From Prevotella sp. (lineage in GTDB: Bacteria; Bacteroidota; Bacteroidia; Bacteroidales; Bacteroidaceae): a DNA stretch of 64,000 nt. Under the pieces are notes generated by a model. The model was not told the origin of the DNA. It searched no databases and saw only the letters and a list, made by a program, of their open reading frames with translations. The DNA lies in NCBI GenBank assembly GCA_017548605.1, contig JAFYZT010000036.1, positions 1 through 64,000 of the forward strand. The letters run 5' to 3'. A program made the translations under genes and the position numbers. The stretch's first letter is position 1. Each line of letters begins with the position of its first letter. Below, one piece after another: positions 1 to 6,957 of this stretch.

Positions 1-117
1 CAAGAATACAATCCAAGATTGATAAGATGTGATGAAAAAGATCTGTTACTCAGAAAGATAGAAAGGGCAAAAAAAGCACTCTTTAAACTTGACCAAAGGC
101 TTGCGGAGGCCTCCTAA
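1..117 (+). CDS. C-terminal 38 residues of an unrecognised protein, cut by the window edge
   Basis: Frame 1 is open from the first base and closes with TAA at 115-117. The visible tail is a basic, leucine/lysine-rich helix ending in QRLAEAS, which fits a helical or coiled-coil C terminus. Too little remains to assign a family. The start lies outside the window. It could be a mobile-element protein next to the accessory island that follows, but nothing in the sequence proves that. Confidence 0.45.
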   Translation, partial: QEYNPRLIRCDEKDLLLRKIERAKKALFKLDQRLAEAS

Positions 118-167
118 ACAATTTTGTTATATGGAAGGTGCCGCGTAATTTATCCAAAGGTAGTGCA

Positions 168-233
168 AACCGCCAAATTTATACTAAATTTTGTGGTTAT
201 AACCGCCAAATTTATACCAAATTCAGCGGTTAC
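168..233. repeat. Tandem pair of 33-bp palindromic repeats
   Basis: Two adjacent imperfect copies (168-200 and 201-233) both begin AACCGCCAAATTTATAC. Each unit is itself a near-palindrome: the left arm AACCGCcAAATTT pairs with AAATTnnGCGGTT at its right end, slightly degenerate in the first copy. They lie between the truncated gene at the left edge and the 3' end of the leftward ATPase gene. The arrangement could be a protein-binding site, an end of a mobile unit, or a paired hairpin in RNA. Confidence 0.7.
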
Positions 234-238
234 CCCTT

Positions 239-289
239 TTCCCCTCCCTTGGGGAGGGTCAGGGTGGGTGTTAGGGTCAGGGTGGGTAT
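239..289 (+). repeat. CCCTCCC/GGGAGGG hairpin repeat, with right half duplicated
   Basis: The core CCCCTCCCTTGGGGAGGG forms a tight hairpin and is followed by TCAGGGTGGGT. The segment TTAGGGTCAGGGTGGGTA repeats the right half. The same element recurs at 9956, 16378, 20284, 23519, 30437 and, degenerate, 38181. The rest of the 118-358 gap holds only this repeat, the palindromic pair before it and AT-rich DNA. Confidence 0.8.
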
Positions 290-358
290 TTCCTTTAACT
301 TCTTACCTATTCTTCACTCCCCATGAAATATGAAATTTTATAAGTGAAAAAGCTGGGC

Positions 359-1678
359 TTATAAATTCAGGGACACCTCTTCTAGAAGAAATGGTATGAC
401 TCCGACATACATGATGCCGTCTTCATCTGTCCATGCTTTCACGTTTCCATCAAGAATGACAATCTTACGGAAAAAATCGCCGGAGTTCTTCAGGGAGAAT
501 GTTTCCTGGCTCCGCTTGTCCTCTGTATCCACATTCAAAGCCGACTGGATGTAGATTCTCTCACGTCCCATGTTGACCACAAAGTCAATCTCATATTGCG
601 ACTGCTGCCTCTTCCCGTCCTTGACACGGGTGAGTTCCACCATGCCCACATCCACATTGTATCCCCTGCGCACAAGTTCGATGAAAATCATGTTCTCCAT
701 CAAGTGAGACTTCTCCTGCTGCCGGAAATTGAGCTTGGCATTTCTCAGTCCCAAATCCATGGAATAGTATTTCTGCGTGTTCTCGAAATATCGTTTGCCC
801 TTGATGTCATAGCGCTTGGCGCTGACAAACAGGAAGGCATCTTCCAGATAGTCCAGGTAGTTCTTGATGGTATGGTCTGACGTGTTCCGTCTCATCAACG
901 TGCCTGCGGTATTGGCAAGCTTGTGTGGATTGGTTAACGAGCCTACAGCAGATGACAACGAGTCTATCAAGGCTTCCAACACCTCGTCATCTTTGAGTTT
1001 GTAACGTTCCACGATATCCTTGATATACACATTCTTGTGAAGCCCCTTCAGATACCTGCGCTTTTCAGCCTCGTCCTTTTCCAAAACCGCCAACGGCATG
1101 CCGCCAAACATTAGATATTCCTCCAGCGCATCTGCTTTCTCCAATCCTGACACGGAATGGAATTCCTTGAACGACAGCGGATAGACCTTGATTTCCGTGC
1201 CACGGTCGCGGAAGTTGGTGACAATGTCCCTTGACAGCATCTTGGAGTTGGAGCCGGTGACATAGATATCCAGGTTGCTCCGTGCTATCAAATCATTCAG
1301 AATGTCATAGAACGTGGTGTAGAGCATATCCCTGTCTTCCTCGGGAACCACACTTTCGTCTACATCCCCGTTCTTCACCTTGAATGACAGCTGAATCTCG
1401 TCGATAAAAACATAATAGTTTTTTTCAGCATCTTGTGTCCGGCTGAGGACGTACTTGTACAGCTCGTTTGGGTTTCTGTACTTCAAATCGGCTTTCTTGT
1501 CCAAAGCTATTTCCACGAAACAGTCATCAGTGACTCCCTCTGTTTTGAGGTGTCTCTTGTAAAGGGTGGACAGGAGGAAGGATTTGCCGCAGCGACGGAT
1601 GCCCGTGATGATCTTCACCTTCCCGTTCCATCGCTTGCTCAACAATGCCTCTACATAATGGTCTCTCTTGATAATCAT
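359..1678 (-). CDS. AAA+ ATPase of the AAA_14/DUF4143 type
   Basis: A 439-residue ATPase. The Walker A motif GIRRCGKS is at residues 26-33 and Walker B VFIDEIQ near 90-96. A typical DUF4143 C-terminal half follows, ending in a PD-(D/E)XK-like segment with YEIDFVVN and IYIQSAL. I chose the ATG at 1678; the frame opens from a TTG at 1687, which adds only three residues. Such genes occur in many copies in Bacteroidetes genomes and their function is unsettled. It is transcribed divergently from the vWA/tubulin operon. An intact palindrome sits at its promoter. The family call is firm; a role in defence or mobile-element biology would be speculation. Confidence 0.9.
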   Translation of the reverse strand: MIIKRDHYVEALLSKRWNGKVKIITGIRRCGKSFLLSTLYKRHLKTEGVTDDCFVEIALDKKADLKYRNPNELYKYVLSRTQDAEKNYYVFIDEIQLSFKVKNGDVDESVVPEEDRDMLYTTFYDILNDLIARSNLDIYVTGSNSKMLSRDIVTNFRDRGTEIKVYPLSFKEFHSVSGLEKADALEEYLMFGGMPLAVLEKDEAEKRRYLKGLHKNVYIKDIVERYKLKDDEVLEALIDSLSSAVGSLTNPHKLANTAGTLMRRNTSDHTIKNYLDYLEDAFLFVSAKRYDIKGKRYFENTQKYYSMDLGLRNAKLNFRQQEKSHLMENMIFIELVRRGYNVDVGMVELTRVKDGKRQQSQYEIDFVVNMGRERIYIQSALNVDTEDKRSQETFSLKNSGDFFRKIVILDGNVKAWTDEDGIMYVGVIPFLLEEVSLNL

Positions 1679-1698
1679 TGCTTCCAACAGTATTGATG

Positions 1699-1721
1699 CA
1701 AATATGGTCGAATAATTCGAC
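1699..1721 (-). promoter_or_regulatory. Promoter -7 region with perfect 15-bp palindrome for the DUF4143 ATPase
   Basis: On the minus strand CATATTTG (1699-1706) is a one-mismatch version of the Bacteroidetes -7 box, about 20 bases upstream of the start codon. Immediately upstream lies the perfect palindrome GTCGAATAATTCGAC (1707-1721). A palindrome abutting the -7 box is the expected place for a repressor or autoregulatory operator. Confidence 0.5.
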
Positions 1722-1889
1722 TATTTTTGCAGTGCAAAAGTATGCTGTTTTTTTGAAATAAGCAAGAAAAGAGACACTTATTTGCTTTTTAGCCTTATTT
1801 TTTTAGACGGATTTGAACGGATTCTCCCTATTTTTAATAAGTAAGCAACGTCACCACCTTGTTGTCCTGTTGTATCTTTTGCATATGGC

Positions 1890-1923
1890 TTAACTCCTTT
1901 AACTCCTTAACTTCTTAACTTCA
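1890..1923 (+). repeat. 8-bp periodic repeat (TTAACTCC family)
   Basis: Four consecutive near-copies of TTAACTCC/TTAACTTC with 8-base spacing. The same type is found before the efflux pump gene at 44885-44918. The 1722-1940 stretch around it is AT-rich and holds no gene that I can support. Confidence 0.6.
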
Positions 1924-1940
1924 GATAGTTACTTCTAAAC

Positions 1941-1999
1941 TTCTCAACATAATAGTTGAGAATTATTTTTGCATTTTTCAATTTTTCTTTTTATATTTG
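1941..1999 (+). promoter_or_regulatory. Strong promoter with upstream inverted repeat, for the vWA/tubulin operon
   Basis: The -33 box TTTG (1968-1971) and -7 box TATATTTG (1992-1999) are 20 bases apart, which matches the Bacteroidetes sigma-ABfr consensus. Transcription should start near 2006. Directly upstream, TTCTCAAC (1941-1948) and GTTGAGAA (1955-1962) form a perfect 8-bp inverted repeat with a 6-base spacer, a plausible operator. The first credible start codon is about 360 bases further on, so the transcript has a long leader. Confidence 0.75.
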
Positions 2000-2021
2000 C
2001 ATCCGAGAGTATTACGACTTG

Positions 2022-2244
2022 TGGGGAAAGAGTCCCCATGTTGGTCTTTACCTTTGGTTTGAAGTGGAATAATCCACTGATAACCAATATTTTATCGTTA
2101 TAAGGAGCGTTATGCTTTTCTCGTTGAACTGAAACCTGAGAAATTTCAAGCGACAAACAAGAGGAGGCATGATGGCTCTCACGCGTATGCGTGGGGCTGC
2201 TGTCATTGCGTCTAGTTTGTCGGGTTTTCTCAGGACCTCAGTTC
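2022..2244 (+). ncRNA. Long structured leader RNA or small RNA candidate
   Basis: The region between the promoter and the vWA gene can form three strong hairpins. First, TGGGGA/TCCCCA at 2022-2038. Second, a two-part stem at 2054-2087: TTGGTT with AACCAA, enclosing AGTGGA with TCCACT. Third, a long interrupted stem at 2126-2244: GAACTGA with TCAGTTC, CCTGAGAAA with TTTCTCAGG, CGACAAAC with GTTTGTCG, and an apical CACGC/GCGTG hairpin. The long stem with internal loops resembles a 6S-like or riboregulator fold, but I cannot match it to a named family. It may be a cis-acting leader or an independent RNA. Confidence 0.55.
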
Positions 2245-2368
2245 AAAGATGCAGGCATACAGTGCCACGCTTCTTCGTATATATATATTTAACCTAAACA
2301 AGGCTTTTTATTGGTACATTGTGGAGGGCTGTTTCAAAGTTTTAAATCTATGTATTCACTATCTAATT

Positions 2369-3292
2369 ATGAAAAAGGTATTGTTGTTATTGTTTTTATG
2401 CACTTACTCTCTTGTCGCTTATAATCAAGTGCTTAAAGAGCGTAGAGTATATTATCTAGATTGTTCATATTCAATGGAAGCCAATGGAATATGGAATGAC
2501 GTTCGAGACAATCTAAAAAAGGCAATTGATAATGTCGTTGATGAAACAACAGAACTTATTGTCATACCTTTTGCTGATAACACCTCGCCCAATCCAACAT
2601 TAAAGCCGATGAAAGAATTCGCCACATCAGCAGGTAAAAAAAAGCTAAAATCTCAAATTGATGCCCTTTCGATGAATAAAAATACGATGACTTATCATTA
2701 TATACCTATTGAAGATTTCTATAACAATCGTGTTGATAACAACCGAGTGACATACATGTTTCTAATGACTGATGGCCAAGACGAGGACAAACAACAAAAA
2801 GCTTTAAAGCAGTTGCTTCCTCAATGGGGGGCAAAATTCGGTGACAAAAATGTCTATGGCTTTTATGTTATGCTTCATAAAATGGCTACTAATCCTAAAA
2901 TAGACGACGTTGCAAACAAACAAGATCACTTGTGGAAAGTAGAGACAGCGGATGTCAATATTAACCTTATTAGATTGCAATCATCTGCCATCTTCAATGC
3001 TAAAAATGACAAATATTTCGATTTGCCTATATTTGGTGATGCTTCTGGTAAATCCTTTGAGGCGGCATTTCCAAGTAATTGTCCATATAAGGTAAAGAAA
3101 AGTGACAGAATATCAAATTCACTTAGGATTTGGGTTGAATCCATTCCTGGTCAAAAACTACCTGTGAGTACAAATTATACTCTCCATATAGAGATGAAAG
3201 GCGGAGGAAAATTTGATTTCTTAGTAACAGAGAATGTATCTGTCAAATGTGAATATAAACCAGAACGTTCACTAAAAATCTCCGTGCGATGA
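2369..3292 (+). CDS. Secreted von Willebrand factor A domain protein
   Basis: A 307-residue protein with a signal peptide (MKKVLLLLFLCTYSLVAYNQ) and then a vWA fold. The metal-ion-dependent adhesion site is visible: DCSYS (DxSxS) at 31-35, a likely Thr at 106 and the TDG motif with D135. A beta-rich extension follows. The start at 2369 is preferred because it opens directly with the signal peptide; the frame extends 40 residues upstream without domain content. It overlaps the next gene by the ATGA at 3289-3292, so translation is probably coupled. vWA proteins are metal-dependent protein-binding modules. Here it is the periplasmic or surface partner of a tubulin-like GTPase. Confidence 0.88.
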   Translation: MKKVLLLLFLCTYSLVAYNQVLKERRVYYLDCSYSMEANGIWNDVRDNLKKAIDNVVDETTELIVIPFADNTSPNPTLKPMKEFATSAGKKKLKSQIDALSMNKNTMTYHYIPIEDFYNNRVDNNRVTYMFLMTDGQDEDKQQKALKQLLPQWGAKFGDKNVYGFYVMLHKMATNPKIDDVANKQDHLWKVETADVNINLIRLQSSAIFNAKNDKYFDLPIFGDASGKSFEAAFPSNCPYKVKKSDRISNSLRIWVESIPGQKLPVSTNYTLHIEMKGGGKFDFLVTENVSVKCEYKPERSLKISVR

Positions 3293-4176
3293 AAAGGTAT
3301 TTATTTATTCCATTATCAATAATTCTCATTTGCTTGTCATCGTGCAAGAAAGATGAGAGTGTGTCGTTTGGTTCTGTTGAATACTACCCAAGTTTTTTAT
3401 GGGTTGATTCAAATATGACCCCTGTAACAAAAACCTTTGATTTCGACTTTAGCCAAGATGCTAAAGATAATAATTCATATGCGGAGTTCCAGTTTGTTGA
3501 TAACGAAGGCAAACCGATAAGCACAAATGTCATGCAGGTTACAATTGATGGGAAAGAAATTGCCAATAATACGTTTCGCGTCAATAGTGATGTGTCTTCA
3601 ATAAATCTTATATTTACATTTAGCCCGAACGCTGAAGAAGGTAAATATCAAGGTTATTTGAAACTTATCAGCCACACACTCGACAGATTAGACTCACAAC
3701 CATTGACTTCTAGTCAACAAGTTGACGCATTTCAATGGACTTTGAACTTTGACGAAGGCATGAACCCATTGGCAAAAATATTGATGTGGATTGTTATCAT
3801 AATACTATTTTTACTTGCTATTTGGTTTGCTTTCCTCAAACCTGTTCTCTACCCCAAATTCGGTTCAATTCAGAAAACATTCATCGTCCCAGGAATGGCA
3901 CCTCTTGTTATCAGGTTCAAAGGGGCAAGGATGGTAGTATTGGCTGCCTCGCATCCAACGAAACAGTCTGGATGGAACAGGTTCTGGACAGGGAAAATAT
4001 TATACAAGACACATCCATCTTTCGTTTCTCCTATTACTATGCGTCCTGTGAGAAGGAATAAAGTATTATTAAAGGCTGACAGTAGCATATATCGGGTATC
4101 ACCAAATCCTATGCCAGGCATAGGAACTGCTTCCTTTGACAACATTCGTTCAAATATGCATATTACTATTAATTAA
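3289..4176 (+). CDS. Lipobox-bearing single-TM protein of the vWA/tubulin operon
   Basis: A 295-residue protein. The N terminus has a lipoprotein signal with lipobox LSSC (Cys19). Residues about 20-160 are beta-rich and should be extracytoplasmic. One hydrophobic span of about 20 residues starts near 164 (LMWIVIIILFLLAIWFAFL), leaving about 110 basic residues on the cytoplasmic side. That topology could connect the periplasmic vWA protein to the cytoplasmic tubulin-like protein encoded next. No named domain was recognised. Twelve bases separate it from the GTPase gene. Confidence 0.8.
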   Translation: MKRYLFIPLSIILICLSSCKKDESVSFGSVEYYPSFLWVDSNMTPVTKTFDFDFSQDAKDNNSYAEFQFVDNEGKPISTNVMQVTIDGKEIANNTFRVNSDVSSINLIFTFSPNAEEGKYQGYLKLISHTLDRLDSQPLTSSQQVDAFQWTLNFDEGMNPLAKILMWIVIIILFLLAIWFAFLKPVLYPKFGSIQKTFIVPGMAPLVIRFKGARMVVLAASHPTKQSGWNRFWTGKILYKTHPSFVSPITMRPVRRNKVLLKADSSIYRVSPNPMPGIGTASFDNIRSNMHITIN

Positions 4177-4188
4177 ATAATCAGAACT

Positions 4189-6951
4189 ATGCCAAACGTT
4201 AAGATTAGTAGAACCCTTTTTGTGGGTTTGGGAGGAACTGGGGTCAAGGCTATCCTCCGTGCCAAACAGTGTTTTGTTGATGCTTATGGGGAAGTCCCCC
4301 CTATGGTTGCATTTCTTGCCGTCGATACAGACAAAAAAATACGTGATGCATCCCTCCCTTCTCGAAAAGGGAGAGACGTTAAGTTCGCAGAAAACGAAAT
4401 ATGTTTCTGTGGAATCACTGGCAGCGCTCTTGATATATATCGCAATCATCTTACCCAATTCCAATGGCTTCCTCGGAGAAATGCCGCTTTTTTGGCAAAT
4501 CTTAAGAATACTGGGGCTGGCGCAGTGAGAAGTAGCGGTCGTTTCCTTGCAAGGCACAATGCAATAGAGATAGGCAATCGTGTAGCTAGTAAGGTTACGG
4601 AGATTGGCAGGCCATTACCCATTGGGAGCAAATTCGTTTATGACACCAATAAGGATGGTGTAGAGTACCCTGTTAAGGTTAATGTGGTTGGTTCCGTTGC
4701 CGGTGGTACAGGTAGTGGAACTATACTTGATATGCTTATCCTTATTGCGAAGACACTCCGTAACAGTGGCCTTTCTTATTCTATCACACCTTGGTTGGTG
4801 TTACCTGAGGTGTTCCGTCACATGGCTCCAGGTCCTGCTTCAGCCAACGTTTACCAGAATGCGTATGGAGCAATAAGAGAACTTGACTATCTTTATCACC
4901 TTCCTAAAGCCAATCAGAATGCTCTTGATTTTAATTTCGACAAAGTATATTACCTTGATGAAGGTATCGGTGATACATATTTAATCAATAATACCAACAA
5001 GGCTGGAGTCGTTTTCCAAAATATAGATGACATAACTGATTCCATCGGTCGGTGCATGTTTCTTCCTTCTAATGAGGTTGACAGCGTAAAGGACAACACC
5101 GACAATGTCAGTTTCGTATACAACATCAGAAATAAGGAAGCTCACTATGTTTCAGCAGGAAGTGCGGAAATCGTTTATGATAACCAAGCAGTGGGCAATG
5201 TTATCGCGAAAGGAATTATTGCCCAAATTTGCAATGAACTTTGCAAAACAAGTTCTGTTGATGCCCTCAAAGAAGTAAATGCATGGACAAACAGTGAGGC
5301 TGTGGCAATTCAGGAACATGATGCAGATCTCCTTACAGACAGCATCCTTCCGAAATATGCTCCATTCAGTATTATTATAGGAAAGGATGCAGACGGAAGC
5401 ACCATCGATGCTAACATTTTTGCTGGAGCTGATGCACCTAACGTTCATGAAGAAGTTAAAAATAACGAGTTAAAGAAATTTGAGAATGTTAAAATTGAAC
5501 TGAAAAAGAAAATCGAGGAAATCTTGAATACACAAAATGGTATTGGGGCTGCTCAGGCATTTCTTGAGTCTCTTTCAGACAACATTGCCATCTGTAAGGA
5601 TGAAATGAATTCTGAGGCCTCCGATTTAAGTAGATCTCTTGCATATACTTTTGATTGGAATGCAGAAATCTCAGTCCTTAGAAGCGGTCTGTTCAAGACC
5701 TTCGACAAGGATGCTGCAGATGTTCTTCAAAGCAAAATTTCAGAATATATTGCACAGAAACGCGACCTCCTTCGTCATAAATGGGCAATTCAGTTCTTCA
5801 CCGACCTTGACACATATATTAATGAACTCTCCGAGAACGTCAGCGTTCTTAAATCTATTGTTGAAGCTACAGAAAGAAGACAGAGAAGAGATATTAACGC
5901 AATACAGCAGCGAGCTAAATCTGACTCAAAATTCCAAATATATCTCCACTCTGCTGACGTTGATCATTTTGTACTTCCTAATGTGAATGAGACTTCAGCT
6001 CTTTTTAGAAACCTGCATCCTATCTATACGCTTTTCAATAAAACCGAAGATGAACTCTGCGACATACTTTTTAACTTCACCAAGAATCAACAATCTGTTA
6101 TCAGTGCTGTTAATGTCACGATTGAAGATAAGATGCGTTCTATGACTGAAGAACAGCTCAAGATCATTTTTGCAAAGGTCAAGGAAATGTCAAGTCCTCT
6201 TTGGTCAACCAATACTCAAGGCTATCTTGATCGTGCACAGGAGCTTACCACTGTCTTCACGATAGGTGTATATGACCAATCCTCAGGAATTCTTAAGGAT
6301 AAATATATAGATGATTTTACTCTTGGTACAATCAAGCCAACTTTTGCTACCACTCACGAAAATGATAGAATCACTTTCTTCCAAAGCCAATGCTACAGTC
6401 CTGCATATGCTGTCAACAATATGATTGGCTATTTGAAGGAAGCAGAAGAAAAGTTCAAATCAGAGTCATATCCTGTATGTTATTTGGACGAGATGTGGTA
6501 TCAAAGGATGATTGTAGAAGGATTTGATATCATGCCGAAGCAAGAAAAAGACAGGGTGCTTCCTAACTGGGCAAATGCTATTGTCTATGGTTTCATTAAG
6601 TATAACGAAGACCGTAAAACTTATTATATCGAGTCAGAACAGGGAGATATCCTTTCTGGTGGTTTCCTAGAACTTGGCCAAAGAAGAGACCTCGCTTTTG
6701 ACCAGTTTCAGATTCGTGGACTAGACAAGGAGGTGGAAAGCCGTTTGCAGCAGATGATTCTTGAACAGGGTCGTCCTGCAGTTACCGCAGTTATCAAATC
6801 TGCTAAATCTAATATCAGAAACTACGTTTCTCAGCTCGCACAACTAAGTACGATTGAGTATGACCGTATCATTGCAAATGATCCTGCATATAAAATGGTG
6901 CGTGACATGCTTGAGAAAGAAGTTATTTACTTGAAGGAACTAGATGTCTAA
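4189..6951 (+). CDS. FtsZ/tubulin-like GTPase (Tubulin_2 / FtsZl-1 type)
   Basis: A 920-residue protein whose first 220 residues carry the tubulin/FtsZ nucleotide-binding signatures: the glycine-rich opening GLGGTGV at 13-19 and the tubulin signature GGTGSGT at 172-178 followed by a hydrophobic helix. The remaining 600 residues are largely helical, far longer than FtsZ (about 350-450). It is therefore not the division protein. This is the family described by comparative genomics as FtsZ-like family 1, noted for linkage to vWA genes and proposed to remodel membranes. Here it sits between a membrane-spanning protein and a transglutaminase-domain protein. GTP binding and polymerisation are inferred from family. 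Confidence 0.87.
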   Translation: MPNVKISRTLFVGLGGTGVKAILRAKQCFVDAYGEVPPMVAFLAVDTDKKIRDASLPSRKGRDVKFAENEICFCGITGSALDIYRNHLTQFQWLPRRNAAFLANLKNTGAGAVRSSGRFLARHNAIEIGNRVASKVTEIGRPLPIGSKFVYDTNKDGVEYPVKVNVVGSVAGGTGSGTILDMLILIAKTLRNSGLSYSITPWLVLPEVFRHMAPGPASANVYQNAYGAIRELDYLYHLPKANQNALDFNFDKVYYLDEGIGDTYLINNTNKAGVVFQNIDDITDSIGRCMFLPSNEVDSVKDNTDNVSFVYNIRNKEAHYVSAGSAEIVYDNQAVGNVIAKGIIAQICNELCKTSSVDALKEVNAWTNSEAVAIQEHDADLLTDSILPKYAPFSIIIGKDADGSTIDANIFAGADAPNVHEEVKNNELKKFENVKIELKKKIEEILNTQNGIGAAQAFLESLSDNIAICKDEMNSEASDLSRSLAYTFDWNAEISVLRSGLFKTFDKDAADVLQSKISEYIAQKRDLLRHKWAIQFFTDLDTYINELSENVSVLKSIVEATERRQRRDINAIQQRAKSDSKFQIYLHSADVDHFVLPNVNETSALFRNLHPIYTLFNKTEDELCDILFNFTKNQQSVISAVNVTIEDKMRSMTEEQLKIIFAKVKEMSSPLWSTNTQGYLDRAQELTTVFTIGVYDQSSGILKDKYIDDFTLGTIKPTFATTHENDRITFFQSQCYSPAYAVNNMIGYLKEAEEKFKSESYPVCYLDEMWYQRMIVEGFDIMPKQEKDRVLPNWANAIVYGFIKYNEDRKTYYIESEQGDILSGGFLELGQRRDLAFDQFQIRGLDKEVESRLQQMILEQGRPAVTAVIKSAKSNIRNYVSQLAQLSTIEYDRIIANDPAYKMVRDMLEKEVIYLKELDV

Positions 6952-6957
6952 TACTAT

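Noticed and set aside
1944-2156. A 70-codon minus-strand frame across the promoter and leader
   Set aside because: It overlaps a strong rightward promoter and the RNA stems, with no plausible promoter or family of its own.
2249-2368. Extended N terminus of the vWA protein
   Set aside because: The 40 extra residues lack similarity to a signal, overlap the end of the structured RNA, and push the clear signal peptide inside the protein.
4189-6951. Tubulin-like gene as the division FtsZ or plasmid TubZ
   Set aside because: It is more than twice the length, lacks the usual FtsZ context, and is linked to vWA and transglutaminase genes, which fits the FtsZ-like accessory family.
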